Source: Paractinoplanes maris
GTDB taxonomy: Bacteria > Actinomycetota > Actinomycetes > Mycobacteriales > Micromonosporaceae
Direction of reading: 5' to 3'
DNA: 64,000 nt
Assembly (NCBI RefSeq): GCF_023544465.1
Contig: NZ_JALPVL010000014.1
Coordinates: forward strand, 1 to 64,000
This document shows, piece by piece, positions 42,869 through 50,247 of the stretch. Position 1 is the first letter of the stretch; each line of letters starts with the position of its first letter. A program made the position numbers and the translations under genes. The notes beneath the pieces were generated by a model. The model did no database searches. It was not told the origin of the DNA and saw only the letters and a list, made by a program, of their open reading frames with translations.

Positions 42869-43936
42869 TCACGCCGGGGCCACCCGGCGGTACTCGTGAA
42901 CCGGGCGCCACCGGTCGTGCAGCGTGGTGATCAGCGCGATCATGGTCAGGAAGAACAGCGTGTCGTAGCCGTCCAACCGCCCGCCGAGAATCCCGTTGGC
43001 CACGGCGGCCAGCACGACCATCACCAGCAGCCGCAGGGCGAAGGCGAGCGCGGTCGAACGGACGGTCCAGCTGCGCCGGGCGACGGCCAGGGTGATCGCC
43101 GTGTTCAGCACGACGGTGACGCCGACACCGATGACGAGCTCGGTCTCCGTACCGGTGAAGCCGGGCAGCATCCGGCCGAAGATGCAGCAGATCAGGGCGA
43201 GCAGCACCACCTTCTCGAGGGTGTTCCTCGACCACACCGCGTCGTTGCGGGTCCGCCACGCACTCTGCTCGTGGGCCTCGTCGATCGCCTCGGGCAGCGG
43301 CTCGGGGCGGATCCGCCAGTCCCAGTCGGCCGGGCGCAACCGGGGCCGGACGGCCCGCTGGAACACCACCGCGAGCCCGGCCGCCACGACGACGAGCAGG
43401 CCGATGACCCACCGGTGCTCAGCCAGTTCGTCGGTGACGTCGAGCTGGGCGACATGCAGCCACCACTCCTGCGGCAGCTTGACGACCACCCAGATCAGCC
43501 CGGCCACGCTCAGCCACCAGCCGATCAGGAAGGTGACCGGCGACCACCGGGCACGGATCGTCTCGTACGCGATGAAGAAGTACTCGAAGACGTTGGGGAA
43601 CACGAGCAGCAGCCACCGCTGGTGGGTGAGCTCGAACAGCAGCGCACCCACCAGCCGGTAGAAGAACAGGAACCGGGCGATCCGGAAGGCCGGCTCACTG
43701 GTCCAGTTGCGCAGCGTCGACAGGTAGGCGATGGCCAGGTAGAACACGTCCATCGCCTTGTCGTAGGCCTGGTAGCCGGGCGGGTCGTGGCCGAAGGCCT
43801 GGAAGATCGTCTGATCCACCCCGTCGAGGACCAGGCAGGCGACGATCGCCGGCAACGGGAAGAACGGGATGGCCAGCGGCAGCAGAAATCGCGCCGCGAC
43901 GACAGCGGCGAAGACCACGGCCGCACCGGTACTCAC
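42869..43936 (-). CDS. Multi-pass membrane protein, function unknown
   Basis: 355 residues from GTG 43936 with about eight membrane spans. Spans occur near 5-40, 60-75, 87-105, 107-125, 135-155, 178-195, 240-260, 267-285, 290-310 and 318-335, with a charged cytoplasmic loop (RPRLRPADWDW to RNDAVWSRNTLEK) at about 197-240. The segment FYRLVGALLFELTHQRWLLLVFPN looks like a conserved helical pair. No known family recognised. It sits between the XRE gene and the ABC transporter with short gaps but may be independent. Confidence 0.7.
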   Translation of the reverse strand: MSTGAAVVFAAVVAARFLLPLAIPFFPLPAIVACLVLDGVDQTIFQAFGHDPPGYQAYDKAMDVFYLAIAYLSTLRNWTSEPAFRIARFLFFYRLVGALLFELTHQRWLLLVFPNVFEYFFIAYETIRARWSPVTFLIGWWLSVAGLIWVVVKLPQEWWLHVAQLDVTDELAEHRWVIGLLVVVAAGLAVVFQRAVRPRLRPADWDWRIRPEPLPEAIDEAHEQSAWRTRNDAVWSRNTLEKVVLLALICCIFGRMLPGFTGTETELVIGVGVTVVLNTAITLAVARRSWTVRSTALAFALRLLVMVVLAAVANGILGGRLDGYDTLFFLTMIALITTLHDRWRPVHEYRRVAPA

Positions 43937-43966
43937 ACCGCGCAGCTTCGCACAAGATCCCCGGCT

Positions 43967-44665
43967 CTACGCGTCGCGGCGGTGCAGCACGAACGCGCCC
44001 AGGGCCAGCGCACCCGCCGCCCAGGCAGCGACCACGCCCAGCGCGGCCGCCGGGCTCAGCGGCAACGCGACCGGGCCGGCCGTCGAGGTCGTCAGGGCCT
44101 GCACCGCCGTGGCCGGGGTCAGCCGGTAGAGCACCCGTTGCCAGTCCGGGTCGGGCAGCATGCGCAGCACCATCGGCATCAGGTAGAGCAGGGCCAGGAC
44201 GATGCCCACGGCCGTCGCCGAGTTGCGGACGACCGCGGCCACGCCGAGACCGAGCAGGCCGACGAGGATCAGGTACACCACCGACGCCACCGCCGCCCGG
44301 GCCAGGGCTCCCCCGGGCGGCAGGCCGATCACCGCGACCCCGACGGCGAGCCCGGCCGCCGGCGCCACGAACGCGGTGAGCAGAGCGGCCTTGGCGGCCA
44401 GCAGGTCGAGGCGGCGCGGGACGGCGAGCAGGCTCGTCCGGATCAGGCCACTGCCGTACTCGCCGGCCAGGAGCTGCACGCCGGCCGCGGCCACGGCGGC
44501 CTGCCCGAGGCGGACGCCGAGCAGGCGCAACTGCACCGGATCGACCGAATCGCGGCCCAGCGCCACCCCGCCCGCGGTGAGCAGCACCGCGAGCCCGAGC
44601 GGCACGGCCGGCGCGGCCCGGCCGGTGAGCAGCTTGGCCCACTCGGCCCGCCAGGCCGCCCTCAC
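43967..44665 (-). CDS. ABC transporter permease
   Basis: 232 residues from GTG 44665, overlapping the stop of the larger permease gene by four bases. It opens with RAEWAKLLTGR, the coupling segment usual for ABC-2 type permeases, and has six predicted membrane spans. Probably forms the translocation pore with the larger permease 44662-46146, driven by the ATPase 46143-46859. An exporter of an antimicrobial or lipid-like compound is the common role of such sets, but the substrate is unknown. Confidence 0.85.
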   Translation of the reverse strand: MRAAWRAEWAKLLTGRAAPAVPLGLAVLLTAGGVALGRDSVDPVQLRLLGVRLGQAAVAAAGVQLLAGEYGSGLIRTSLLAVPRRLDLLAAKAALLTAFVAPAAGLAVGVAVIGLPPGGALARAAVASVVYLILVGLLGLGVAAVVRNSATAVGIVLALLYLMPMVLRMLPDPDWQRVLYRLTPATAVQALTTSTAGPVALPLSPAAALGVVAAWAAGALALGAFVLHRRDA

Positions 44666-46146
44666 GCCGGACTCCGCCGCAGCCGCCAGGTGGCCGCGGC
44701 GACGGCGGCCAGCGCCCACAGCGCCAGCACGGCCAGGCCGGCCCAGGGCGGCAGCGGGAAATAGCCGTCGGCCACCGTCTGGGGCCGGGACAGCTGCGGA
44801 TACGCGGCGACGCTCTGCTGGATCGCGAACGCGGCCCCCGGCGTCAGGCGCAGCAGCCAGGTGCCCACGTCCGGCGGCAGGACCGATGTGACGGCCAGGA
44901 TCGGCGGCGCGAGCAGCAGCGCGGTCACGGCGACGACCGCGGGCACGGCCCGTCGCAGCAAGGCGCCCACCCCGTACGCGAGGACGCCGGCCAGCGACAG
45001 CAGCAACGCCGTCCCGAGCGCGATCCGCAGCATGGTCGGCCACGACACGGCCAGCACCACCACGGCGTTGGCCCGCAGCATCCGCGACGCCACCGGCAGC
45101 GTCACCGCGACCGCCACCAGACCGGCCAGCAGCGACACCACGCCGACCACCCCGGCCTTGGCCACGGACACCCGCACCGGGCGGGGCATGGCGGCCAGCG
45201 TCGTGCGGATCATCCTGTGCCGGAACTCGGCCGTCCCGCACAGCACGGCCACCACGATCAGCGGCAGCAGCCCGGCGAAGACTCCGGTCAGCACCCGCTC
45301 CACGGCCAAACCGTTCTCACTGTCGATTCCGATCTCGCCCGCTCCGGCCACCGTGATCACGCCGCCGGTCTCGGTGTGGCCCGGCGGATGGGCCTGTTCC
45401 CACGTCGTGCGGTAATCGGAGTAGCCGACCAGCGACTCCGTCCACCCACCGGCCGGGCTGACCTGGGAGAACTGGGCCGTCGCCTGCGTCCACCGGGCGG
45501 CGACGGCGTGGCCGCCCTGCGGGTTCTCCTCGACCGTCATCCCGTTGGGTGAGGTGACGAAGAGGCCGATCTGCACGGTGGCGGGCAGGCCGTCGAGGCG
45601 TACGGTCTCGATCCGCTGCCAGGCGGCGCCGTCGGCCGAGACGTCACCGGTGATCTCGTCGCCCTGCCGGGTGAGGCGCAGCCAGGCCTCGCGCCCCGGC
45701 ACCGCCGCCCGGTCGCGGGTGAAGCCGGACTGCATGCGGACGCCGTGCGACCCGGTCACCATCACCGCCGCGTAGTCGGCCCCGGGCTCAGTGCCGTCCT
45801 TGACCATCAGGCCGGCCTTGGCCCACGGCACCACCCCGCGCACGATCTCGTCGTGATCCGGCGGCGGGTAGGTGATCGTGCCGTCGAGGCCGCCCACCCG
45901 GGCGGTGATCGACCCGTCGCCGTCGAGGGCCCGGTGCACAAAGGTGAACTTGTCGGCCACCGACCGACCGGCCGAGTCGGTCGGCGGGGCCGGGCAGTCG
46001 ACCTCGTGGGTGCCGTCCATGCACGACATCGTCACGCTGGTCGCGGCCAGCACGCCCAGCGCCACCACGATCAGCACGGCCGCCGCGGCGCCGAACATCC
46101 AGCCCCGGACGGTGCGGAACTTCAGCCATTCGGCCCGCCAGATCAC
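44662..46146 (-). CDS. ABC transporter permease with concanavalin-like extracellular insert
   Basis: 494 residues from GTG 46146 (GTGA overlap with the ATPase gene). WRAEWLKFRTVRG and one span (about 16-38) are followed by an outer domain of about 200 residues before the remaining five spans (about 265-485). The insert contains GLMVKDGTEPGADYAAVMVT, WLRLTRQGDEITGDVSADG and VQIGLFVTSPNG, the strand pattern of DUF1349/laminin-G-like concanavalin folds that bind carbohydrate. A Cys pair (SCMDGTHEVDCP) stands just outside span 1. Such a sensor-like insert between span 1 and span 2 is unusual for an ABC-2 permease. Confidence 0.82.
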   Translation of the reverse strand: MIWRAEWLKFRTVRGWMFGAAAAVLIVVALGVLAATSVTMSCMDGTHEVDCPAPPTDSAGRSVADKFTFVHRALDGDGSITARVGGLDGTITYPPPDHDEIVRGVVPWAKAGLMVKDGTEPGADYAAVMVTGSHGVRMQSGFTRDRAAVPGREAWLRLTRQGDEITGDVSADGAAWQRIETVRLDGLPATVQIGLFVTSPNGMTVEENPQGGHAVAARWTQATAQFSQVSPAGGWTESLVGYSDYRTTWEQAHPPGHTETGGVITVAGAGEIGIDSENGLAVERVLTGVFAGLLPLIVVAVLCGTAEFRHRMIRTTLAAMPRPVRVSVAKAGVVGVVSLLAGLVAVAVTLPVASRMLRANAVVVLAVSWPTMLRIALGTALLLSLAGVLAYGVGALLRRAVPAVVAVTALLLAPPILAVTSVLPPDVGTWLLRLTPGAAFAIQQSVAAYPQLSRPQTVADGYFPLPPWAGLAVLALWALAAVAAATWRLRRSPA

Positions 46147-46859
46147 CGGATGCCCCCGACGCCCGCCGTGAGCTCCAGATAGGCCGCTTCCAGCGAGGTG
46201 TACGCGCCGATCAGCTCGTCCACCCCGGCGTCGGCGACGACCCGGCCGTGCCCGGCCACCACCACGTGCCCCGCCATGTCCTGCAGTTCGCTCATCAGGT
46301 GGCTGGAGACCAGCACCGACCGGCCGTCGGCGGCCAGATCGCGCAGCAGGCCGCGCATCCAGACGATGCCGGCCGGGTCGAGCCCGTTGAACGGCTCGTC
46401 GAGCAGCAGCACCGGTGGGTCGCCGAGCAGCGCGGCGGCCACCCCGAGCCGTTGCCGCATGCCGAGTGAGTATCCGCCCGCCGTCCGCCGCCCGGCCGCG
46501 GTCAGGCCGGCCAGCGCCAGCACCGCGTCGACCCGGGTGTCCGGCAGGTCCTGCGAGCGGGCCAGCCACCGCAGGTGGTCACGGCCGCTGCGAGCCGGGT
46601 GCAGCGCGTGCGGGTCGAGCAGCGCCCCGGCGTGCCGCATCGGGCACGGCAGCTCGGCGTAGCGGCGGCCGCCGATCGTCGCGGTGCCCGCGTCCGGCCG
46701 GTCCAGCCCGACGATCATCCGCAGCGTGGTCGACTTCCCGGCGCCGTTGGGGCCGACAAAACCGGTGACGTGGCCCGGCCGGACGACGAAGGTCATCCCG
46801 TCCAGCGCGGCCGACGAGCCGAACCGTTTGCGTAATCCGTTCACTTCGATGGTGGTCAT
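46143..46859 (-). CDS. ABC transporter ATP-binding protein
   Basis: 238 residues. Walker A is GPNGAGKST (about 36-44), the signature is GGYSLGMRQR (SLGMR replaces the classic SGGQ, as often in this exporter group), Walker B is VLLLDEP and the switch His is in VSSHLM. First gene of the ATPase-permease-permease unit, joined by two four-base overlaps. Divergent from the sensor kinase gene at 46945 across an 85-base gap. Confidence 0.93.
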   Translation of the reverse strand: MTTIEVNGLRKRFGSSAALDGMTFVVRPGHVTGFVGPNGAGKSTTLRMIVGLDRPDAGTATIGGRRYAELPCPMRHAGALLDPHALHPARSGRDHLRWLARSQDLPDTRVDAVLALAGLTAAGRRTAGGYSLGMRQRLGVAAALLGDPPVLLLDEPFNGLDPAGIVWMRGLLRDLAADGRSVLVSSHLMSELQDMAGHVVVAGHGRVVADAGVDELIGAYTSLEAAYLELTAGVGGIR

Positions 46860-46903
46860 GCCGGATGTCTACGGCGGCGGACCTAACCCGGGCGCGACGA
46901 AGG

Positions 46904-46920
46904 CTGTCATACCGCTGTCA
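46904..46920. promoter_or_regulatory. Direct repeats, candidate response-regulator site
   Basis: CTGTCA occurs at 46904-46909 and again at 46915-46920, an 11-base period. This is the tandem layout bound by OmpR/PhoB-family dimers. It lies in the gap between the ABC unit and the two-component system genes. Confidence 0.6.
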
Positions 46921-46944
46921 CCTCCGGGCAGGCATGCTGTGCGG

Positions 46945-47961
46945 ATGGGCGTCCGGCTGCGTTTCACCCTCCTCTACGGCGTGCTCTTCCTGCTGTCCGG
47001 GGCCGGGCTGCTGGCCATCGTGGCCGCGTTCGGGGTGCGGTCGACCCGGCCTGCCGGTGAGCCGCTCGGACCGGCGGCGGCCGAGCAGATCGACGCCGCC
47101 GCGGCCGCCCACACCCGGCAGCTCCTGGTCGGCGTCCTGGTCGCCGTGCTCGTCATGCTGGTGCTGTCGCTGCTGCTGGGCCGGGCCGCGGCGGACCGGG
47201 TGCTGCGGCCGCTGCGCACGATCACGGCGGCCACCCGGCGGATCACCGCCGACAACCTGCACTCCCGGCTGGCCGTGACCGGACCGGCCGACGAGGTCAA
47301 GGATCTCGCCGACACCATCGACGACCTGCTCGGCCGGCTCGAGGAGTCGTTCGCGGCCCAGCGCCGGTTCGTGGCCGACGCCTCGCACGAGCTGCGCACG
47401 CCGCTGGCCACCATGCGGGCCGCGGTCGACGTGGCCGAGGCCAAGGCGGCGCCACCGGCCGAGGTGGTCCGGCTGGGCGGGCGGATCCGCACCGAGCTCG
47501 ACCAGCTCGAGACCCTGCTGGAAGGACTGCTCGTGCTGGCCCGCGCCCAGCACGGCGCGCTCGACGGCCGCACCCCGCTGTCGATGCGGTCGCTGATCCC
47601 GGCCGGCGTCCCGGTCGAGGGCGACGACTTCGTGACCGTCGGAAACCCGGTGCTGCTGGCCCGGATGGTGTCCAACGTGGTCGACAACGCCGTCCGGCAC
47701 AACGAGCCCGGCGGCTGGATGCGGGTGAGCCTCGCGCCCGGCACGGTCGTCGTCGAGAACGACGGCCCGGTCCTCGACCCGGGCCAGGTGGCCATGCTCG
47801 GGCGCCCGTTCCGGCGGCTCGGCATCTCCCGCACCGGCGGCTCGGGCACCGGGCTGGGCCTGGCCATCGCCTCGGCGGTGGCGTCGGCGCACGGCGGCTC
47901 GCTCGGCCTGCGGGCGCGACCCGCGGGCGGCCTGCGCGTCGAGATCCGGCTGCAGCCGTGA
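46945..47961 (+). CDS. Sensor histidine kinase
   Basis: 338 residues from ATG 46945. Two membrane spans (about 8-30 and 62-85) bracket a very short outer loop of about 30 residues, an intramembrane-sensing layout. A HAMP domain (about 86-140) follows, then the phospho-acceptor His148 in ASHELRTPLA, and an ATPase domain with N box MVSNVVDNAVRHN and GTGLGLAIA. The short sensor loop is typical of kinases that listen to a partner ABC transporter rather than to a free ligand. Its stop overlaps the response regulator start by four bases. Confidence 0.92.
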   Translation: MGVRLRFTLLYGVLFLLSGAGLLAIVAAFGVRSTRPAGEPLGPAAAEQIDAAAAAHTRQLLVGVLVAVLVMLVLSLLLGRAAADRVLRPLRTITAATRRITADNLHSRLAVTGPADEVKDLADTIDDLLGRLEESFAAQRRFVADASHELRTPLATMRAAVDVAEAKAAPPAEVVRLGGRIRTELDQLETLLEGLLVLARAQHGALDGRTPLSMRSLIPAGVPVEGDDFVTVGNPVLLARMVSNVVDNAVRHNEPGGWMRVSLAPGTVVVENDGPVLDPGQVAMLGRPFRRLGISRTGGSGTGLGLAIASAVASAHGGSLGLRARPAGGLRVEIRLQP

Positions 47962-48617
47962 GGGTCCTGGTCGTGGAGGACGCGGCCGCGCTGGCCGAGG
48001 TGGTCGCCGAGGGGCTGCGCGACCAGGGGATGGCGGTCGACGTGGCGCTCGACGGGCTGACCGCCGCGGCCAAGCTCGACGTGAACACGTACGACGTGGT
48101 GGTGCTCGACCGCGACCTGCCCGGCCTGAGCGGCGACACCCTGTGCGAGATGATCACCGGCCGGGCCGAGCGGGCGATGGTGCTCATGCTGACCGCGGCC
48201 GGCTCGGCCGACGACCGGGTGCGCGGCCTGACGCTGGGCGCCGACGACTACCTGGCCAAGCCGTTCCACTTCCCGGAGCTGGTGCTGCGGGTGCGCTCAC
48301 TGGCCCGGCGACGGCCCGCGGCGACGCCCCGCACCCTGCGGGCCGGGGACCTCGAGCTCGACCCGGTCCGCCGGACGGCCACCCGCTCGGGCGTGCCGGT
48401 GCCGCTGTCGGTGAAGGAGCTCGCGGTGCTGGAGGCGCTGATGCGGGCGGCGCCGGGCTACCTGAGCAGCGAGGCCCTGCTGGAACAGGTGTGGGACGAG
48501 AACGCCGACCCGTTCACCAACACGGTCACGGTCACCGTCGGCCGCCTGCGCCGCAAACTCGGCGAACCGCCCGCCATCGTCACCCTGCCCGGCGTCGGCT
48601 ACCGCCTGGCCGGGTGA
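47958..48617 (+). CDS. OmpR-family response regulator
   Basis: 219 residues from GTG 47958. The receiver domain has the acidic pair ED (7-8), the phosphoacceptor Asp51 in VVLDRDLPG, a Thr in MLTAAG and the Lys in DDYLAKPF. The C-terminal winged helix (about 125-218) includes NTVTVTVGRLRRKLG as recognition helix. With the kinase it forms a two-component system whose likely target is the divergent ABC unit, supported by the direct repeats in the shared gap. Confidence 0.93.
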   Translation: MRVLVVEDAAALAEVVAEGLRDQGMAVDVALDGLTAAAKLDVNTYDVVVLDRDLPGLSGDTLCEMITGRAERAMVLMLTAAGSADDRVRGLTLGADDYLAKPFHFPELVLRVRSLARRRPAATPRTLRAGDLELDPVRRTATRSGVPVPLSVKELAVLEALMRAAPGYLSSEALLEQVWDENADPFTNTVTVTVGRLRRKLGEPPAIVTLPGVGYRLAG

Positions 48618-48652
48618 GCGGCGTTCGGGCAGGCGCATCGGCCCCCGAATAC

Positions 48653-48681
48653 ATTGACCTAAATAAATACATCCGGTGACA
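48653..48681 (+). promoter_or_regulatory. Candidate promoter of the GH76 gene
   Basis: TTGACC (48653-48658) is followed after about 18 bases by GACAAT near 48677-48682. The spacer is a run of AT-rich sequence (TAAATAAATAC), rare in this genome. This placement argues against the in-frame GTG at 48676 as the gene start. Confidence 0.45.
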
Positions 48682-48711
48682 ATGCTGCGACGACCATTGC
48701 GGAGGTGGGTC

Positions 48712-50160
48712 ATGCCGGTGCGCTGGAACCAGATCGCGGCCATCGGGACGGCCGTCGCCGCGGTCGCCGGGCCGCTGCCGGCTTCGGCCGCGCCGGCCGC
48801 CGCCGCCGTCGTCGTCTGCAACCGCTACTGCGACGGGCGCGACGCCGCCCTGGCCGGTGCGGATCGCACACCGGTGAGCAGCACGCTCTACGGGCGCACC
48901 GTCACGCTGCACGTGGACGACGCCGATTCGATGGGCTGGGCCTCGCTCGCGGGCGGCCGGGCCGGTGACGAGGTCTGGCTGGACCGGTCCTTCGACGGCG
49001 GCCGCACCTGGGCCGCCGGCAGCCGGCTGGGCAGCACCGCCGTGCCGGCCGGAGCCGGCGCCACCCGCACGACGATGGCCAACGTCGACGACTGGGTGCA
49101 GCGGGGCGTCGGCGCCCTGCGCGCCTGCGGCAAAGCCGGCGACCGGCCCGAGATCGCCTGCACCGGGTGGGCCCGCAGCACCTGGAACGCGGCCGGCCGG
49201 GGCACCGCGGCCGCCACCGCGCTGATGATGCGCTACGACCAGTCCACCGGGCTGTTCGACGGCAATGCCTGGTGGACCAGCGCCAACGCGCTGACCGCGC
49301 TGATCGGCAACATCCGGGTCTCGGGGATGGCCAGCTATCAGTACGCGATCGCCAACACGTACGACAAGCAGGTCGCCAGCCGTCAGGGGCAGTTCCGCAA
49401 CGAATACCTGGACGACACCGGCTGGTGGGGACTGGCCTGGCTCGCCGCGTACGACCTGACCGGCGACAGCCGCTATCTGGCCACCGCGCGGGCCGGCGCC
49501 GACCACATGCACGCCTACTGGGACACCACCTGCGGCGGCGGGGTCTGGTGGCGGACCGACCGCACGTCCAAGGTGGCCATCGCCAACAGCCTCTACATCC
49601 AGCTCAACGCCGAGCTGGCTCAGCGGGTGCCGGGCGACACGCTCTATCGCAACCGGGCCCGCGCCGGGTGGACCTGGTTCGAGGGCACGGGCATGATCAG
49701 CTCGAACAACCTGGTGATCGACCGGATCAGCCTGGACACCTGCCGCGGCACCAGCGGGCCGCTCACCTACAACTCCGGCGTCCTGATGAACGCCCTGGTG
49801 CAGCTGAACCGGGCCACCGGGGACGCCAACGCGCTGACCGTGGCCCGCCGGATCGGCGATGCCTCCACCACCCACGCCGCGCTGAACTCGGGCGGCATCC
49901 TGCGCGAGCCCGGCGAGGGCGAGAGCTGCCAGGGTGACCAGCCGTCATGGAAGGGCGCCTACGCGCGCGGCCTCGGTGTGCTCAACCAGGCGCTCGGCGG
50001 GGTCTATGGCGGCTACTTGCAACGGCAGGCCAATTCGGCCTTCACCCGCGATCGGAACAGCCTCGACGAATACGGCATCCACTGGGCCGGACCCTTCGTG
50101 CCGAGCGCTCACGCGTGTCAGCACGCCGCGCTCGACCTGCTCAACGTGGCCCCTCTTTAA
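48712..50160 (+). CDS. Secreted GH76 alpha-1,6-mannanase-type glycosidase
   Basis: 482 residues from ATG 48712, chosen because GGAGG stands six bases upstream. A signal peptide (residues 1-29, ending ASAAPA) precedes a short N-terminal region with a Cys pair and an (alpha/alpha)6 barrel. The paired catalytic Asp234-Asp235 lie in YLDDTGWWGLAWL, the GH76 signature, with NGNAWWTSANA-type and GGVWWRTD motifs around it. The family cuts alpha-1,6-mannan of fungal walls and of mycobacterial lipomannan-like glycans. Single gene, no visible local regulator. Confidence 0.9.
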   Translation: MPVRWNQIAAIGTAVAAVAGPLPASAAPAAAAVVVCNRYCDGRDAALAGADRTPVSSTLYGRTVTLHVDDADSMGWASLAGGRAGDEVWLDRSFDGGRTWAAGSRLGSTAVPAGAGATRTTMANVDDWVQRGVGALRACGKAGDRPEIACTGWARSTWNAAGRGTAAATALMMRYDQSTGLFDGNAWWTSANALTALIGNIRVSGMASYQYAIANTYDKQVASRQGQFRNEYLDDTGWWGLAWLAAYDLTGDSRYLATARAGADHMHAYWDTTCGGGVWWRTDRTSKVAIANSLYIQLNAELAQRVPGDTLYRNRARAGWTWFEGTGMISSNNLVIDRISLDTCRGTSGPLTYNSGVLMNALVQLNRATGDANALTVARRIGDASTTHAALNSGGILREPGEGESCQGDQPSWKGAYARGLGVLNQALGGVYGGYLQRQANSAFTRDRNSLDEYGIHWAGPFVPSAHACQHAALDLLNVAPL

Positions 50161-50175
50161 CGTATAGCGGAGTGC

Positions 50176-50194
50176 CCGTCTTGCGGCAAGCCCC
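50176..50194. promoter_or_regulatory. Rifamycin-associated element (RAE)
   Basis: The core CTTGCGGCAAG (50180-50190) is a perfect inverted repeat and matches the centre of the 19-base RAE found upstream of rifamycin-inactivating genes in actinomycetes; the outer four bases on the left differ. A -10-like GACAAT lies at 50206-50211. The rph start codon is at 50248. Confidence 0.8.
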
Positions 50195-50247
50195 CTGATT
50201 TGCCGGACAATCTCCCCGGTCGACGCCACCGAGGGAGATTCTGAGCT

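Noticed and set aside
41396..44764. Rightward open frame of about 1,122 codons
   Set aside because: Antisense to trpC, the XRE gene, the membrane protein and the permease, and rich in His/Gln/Arg artefact sequence.
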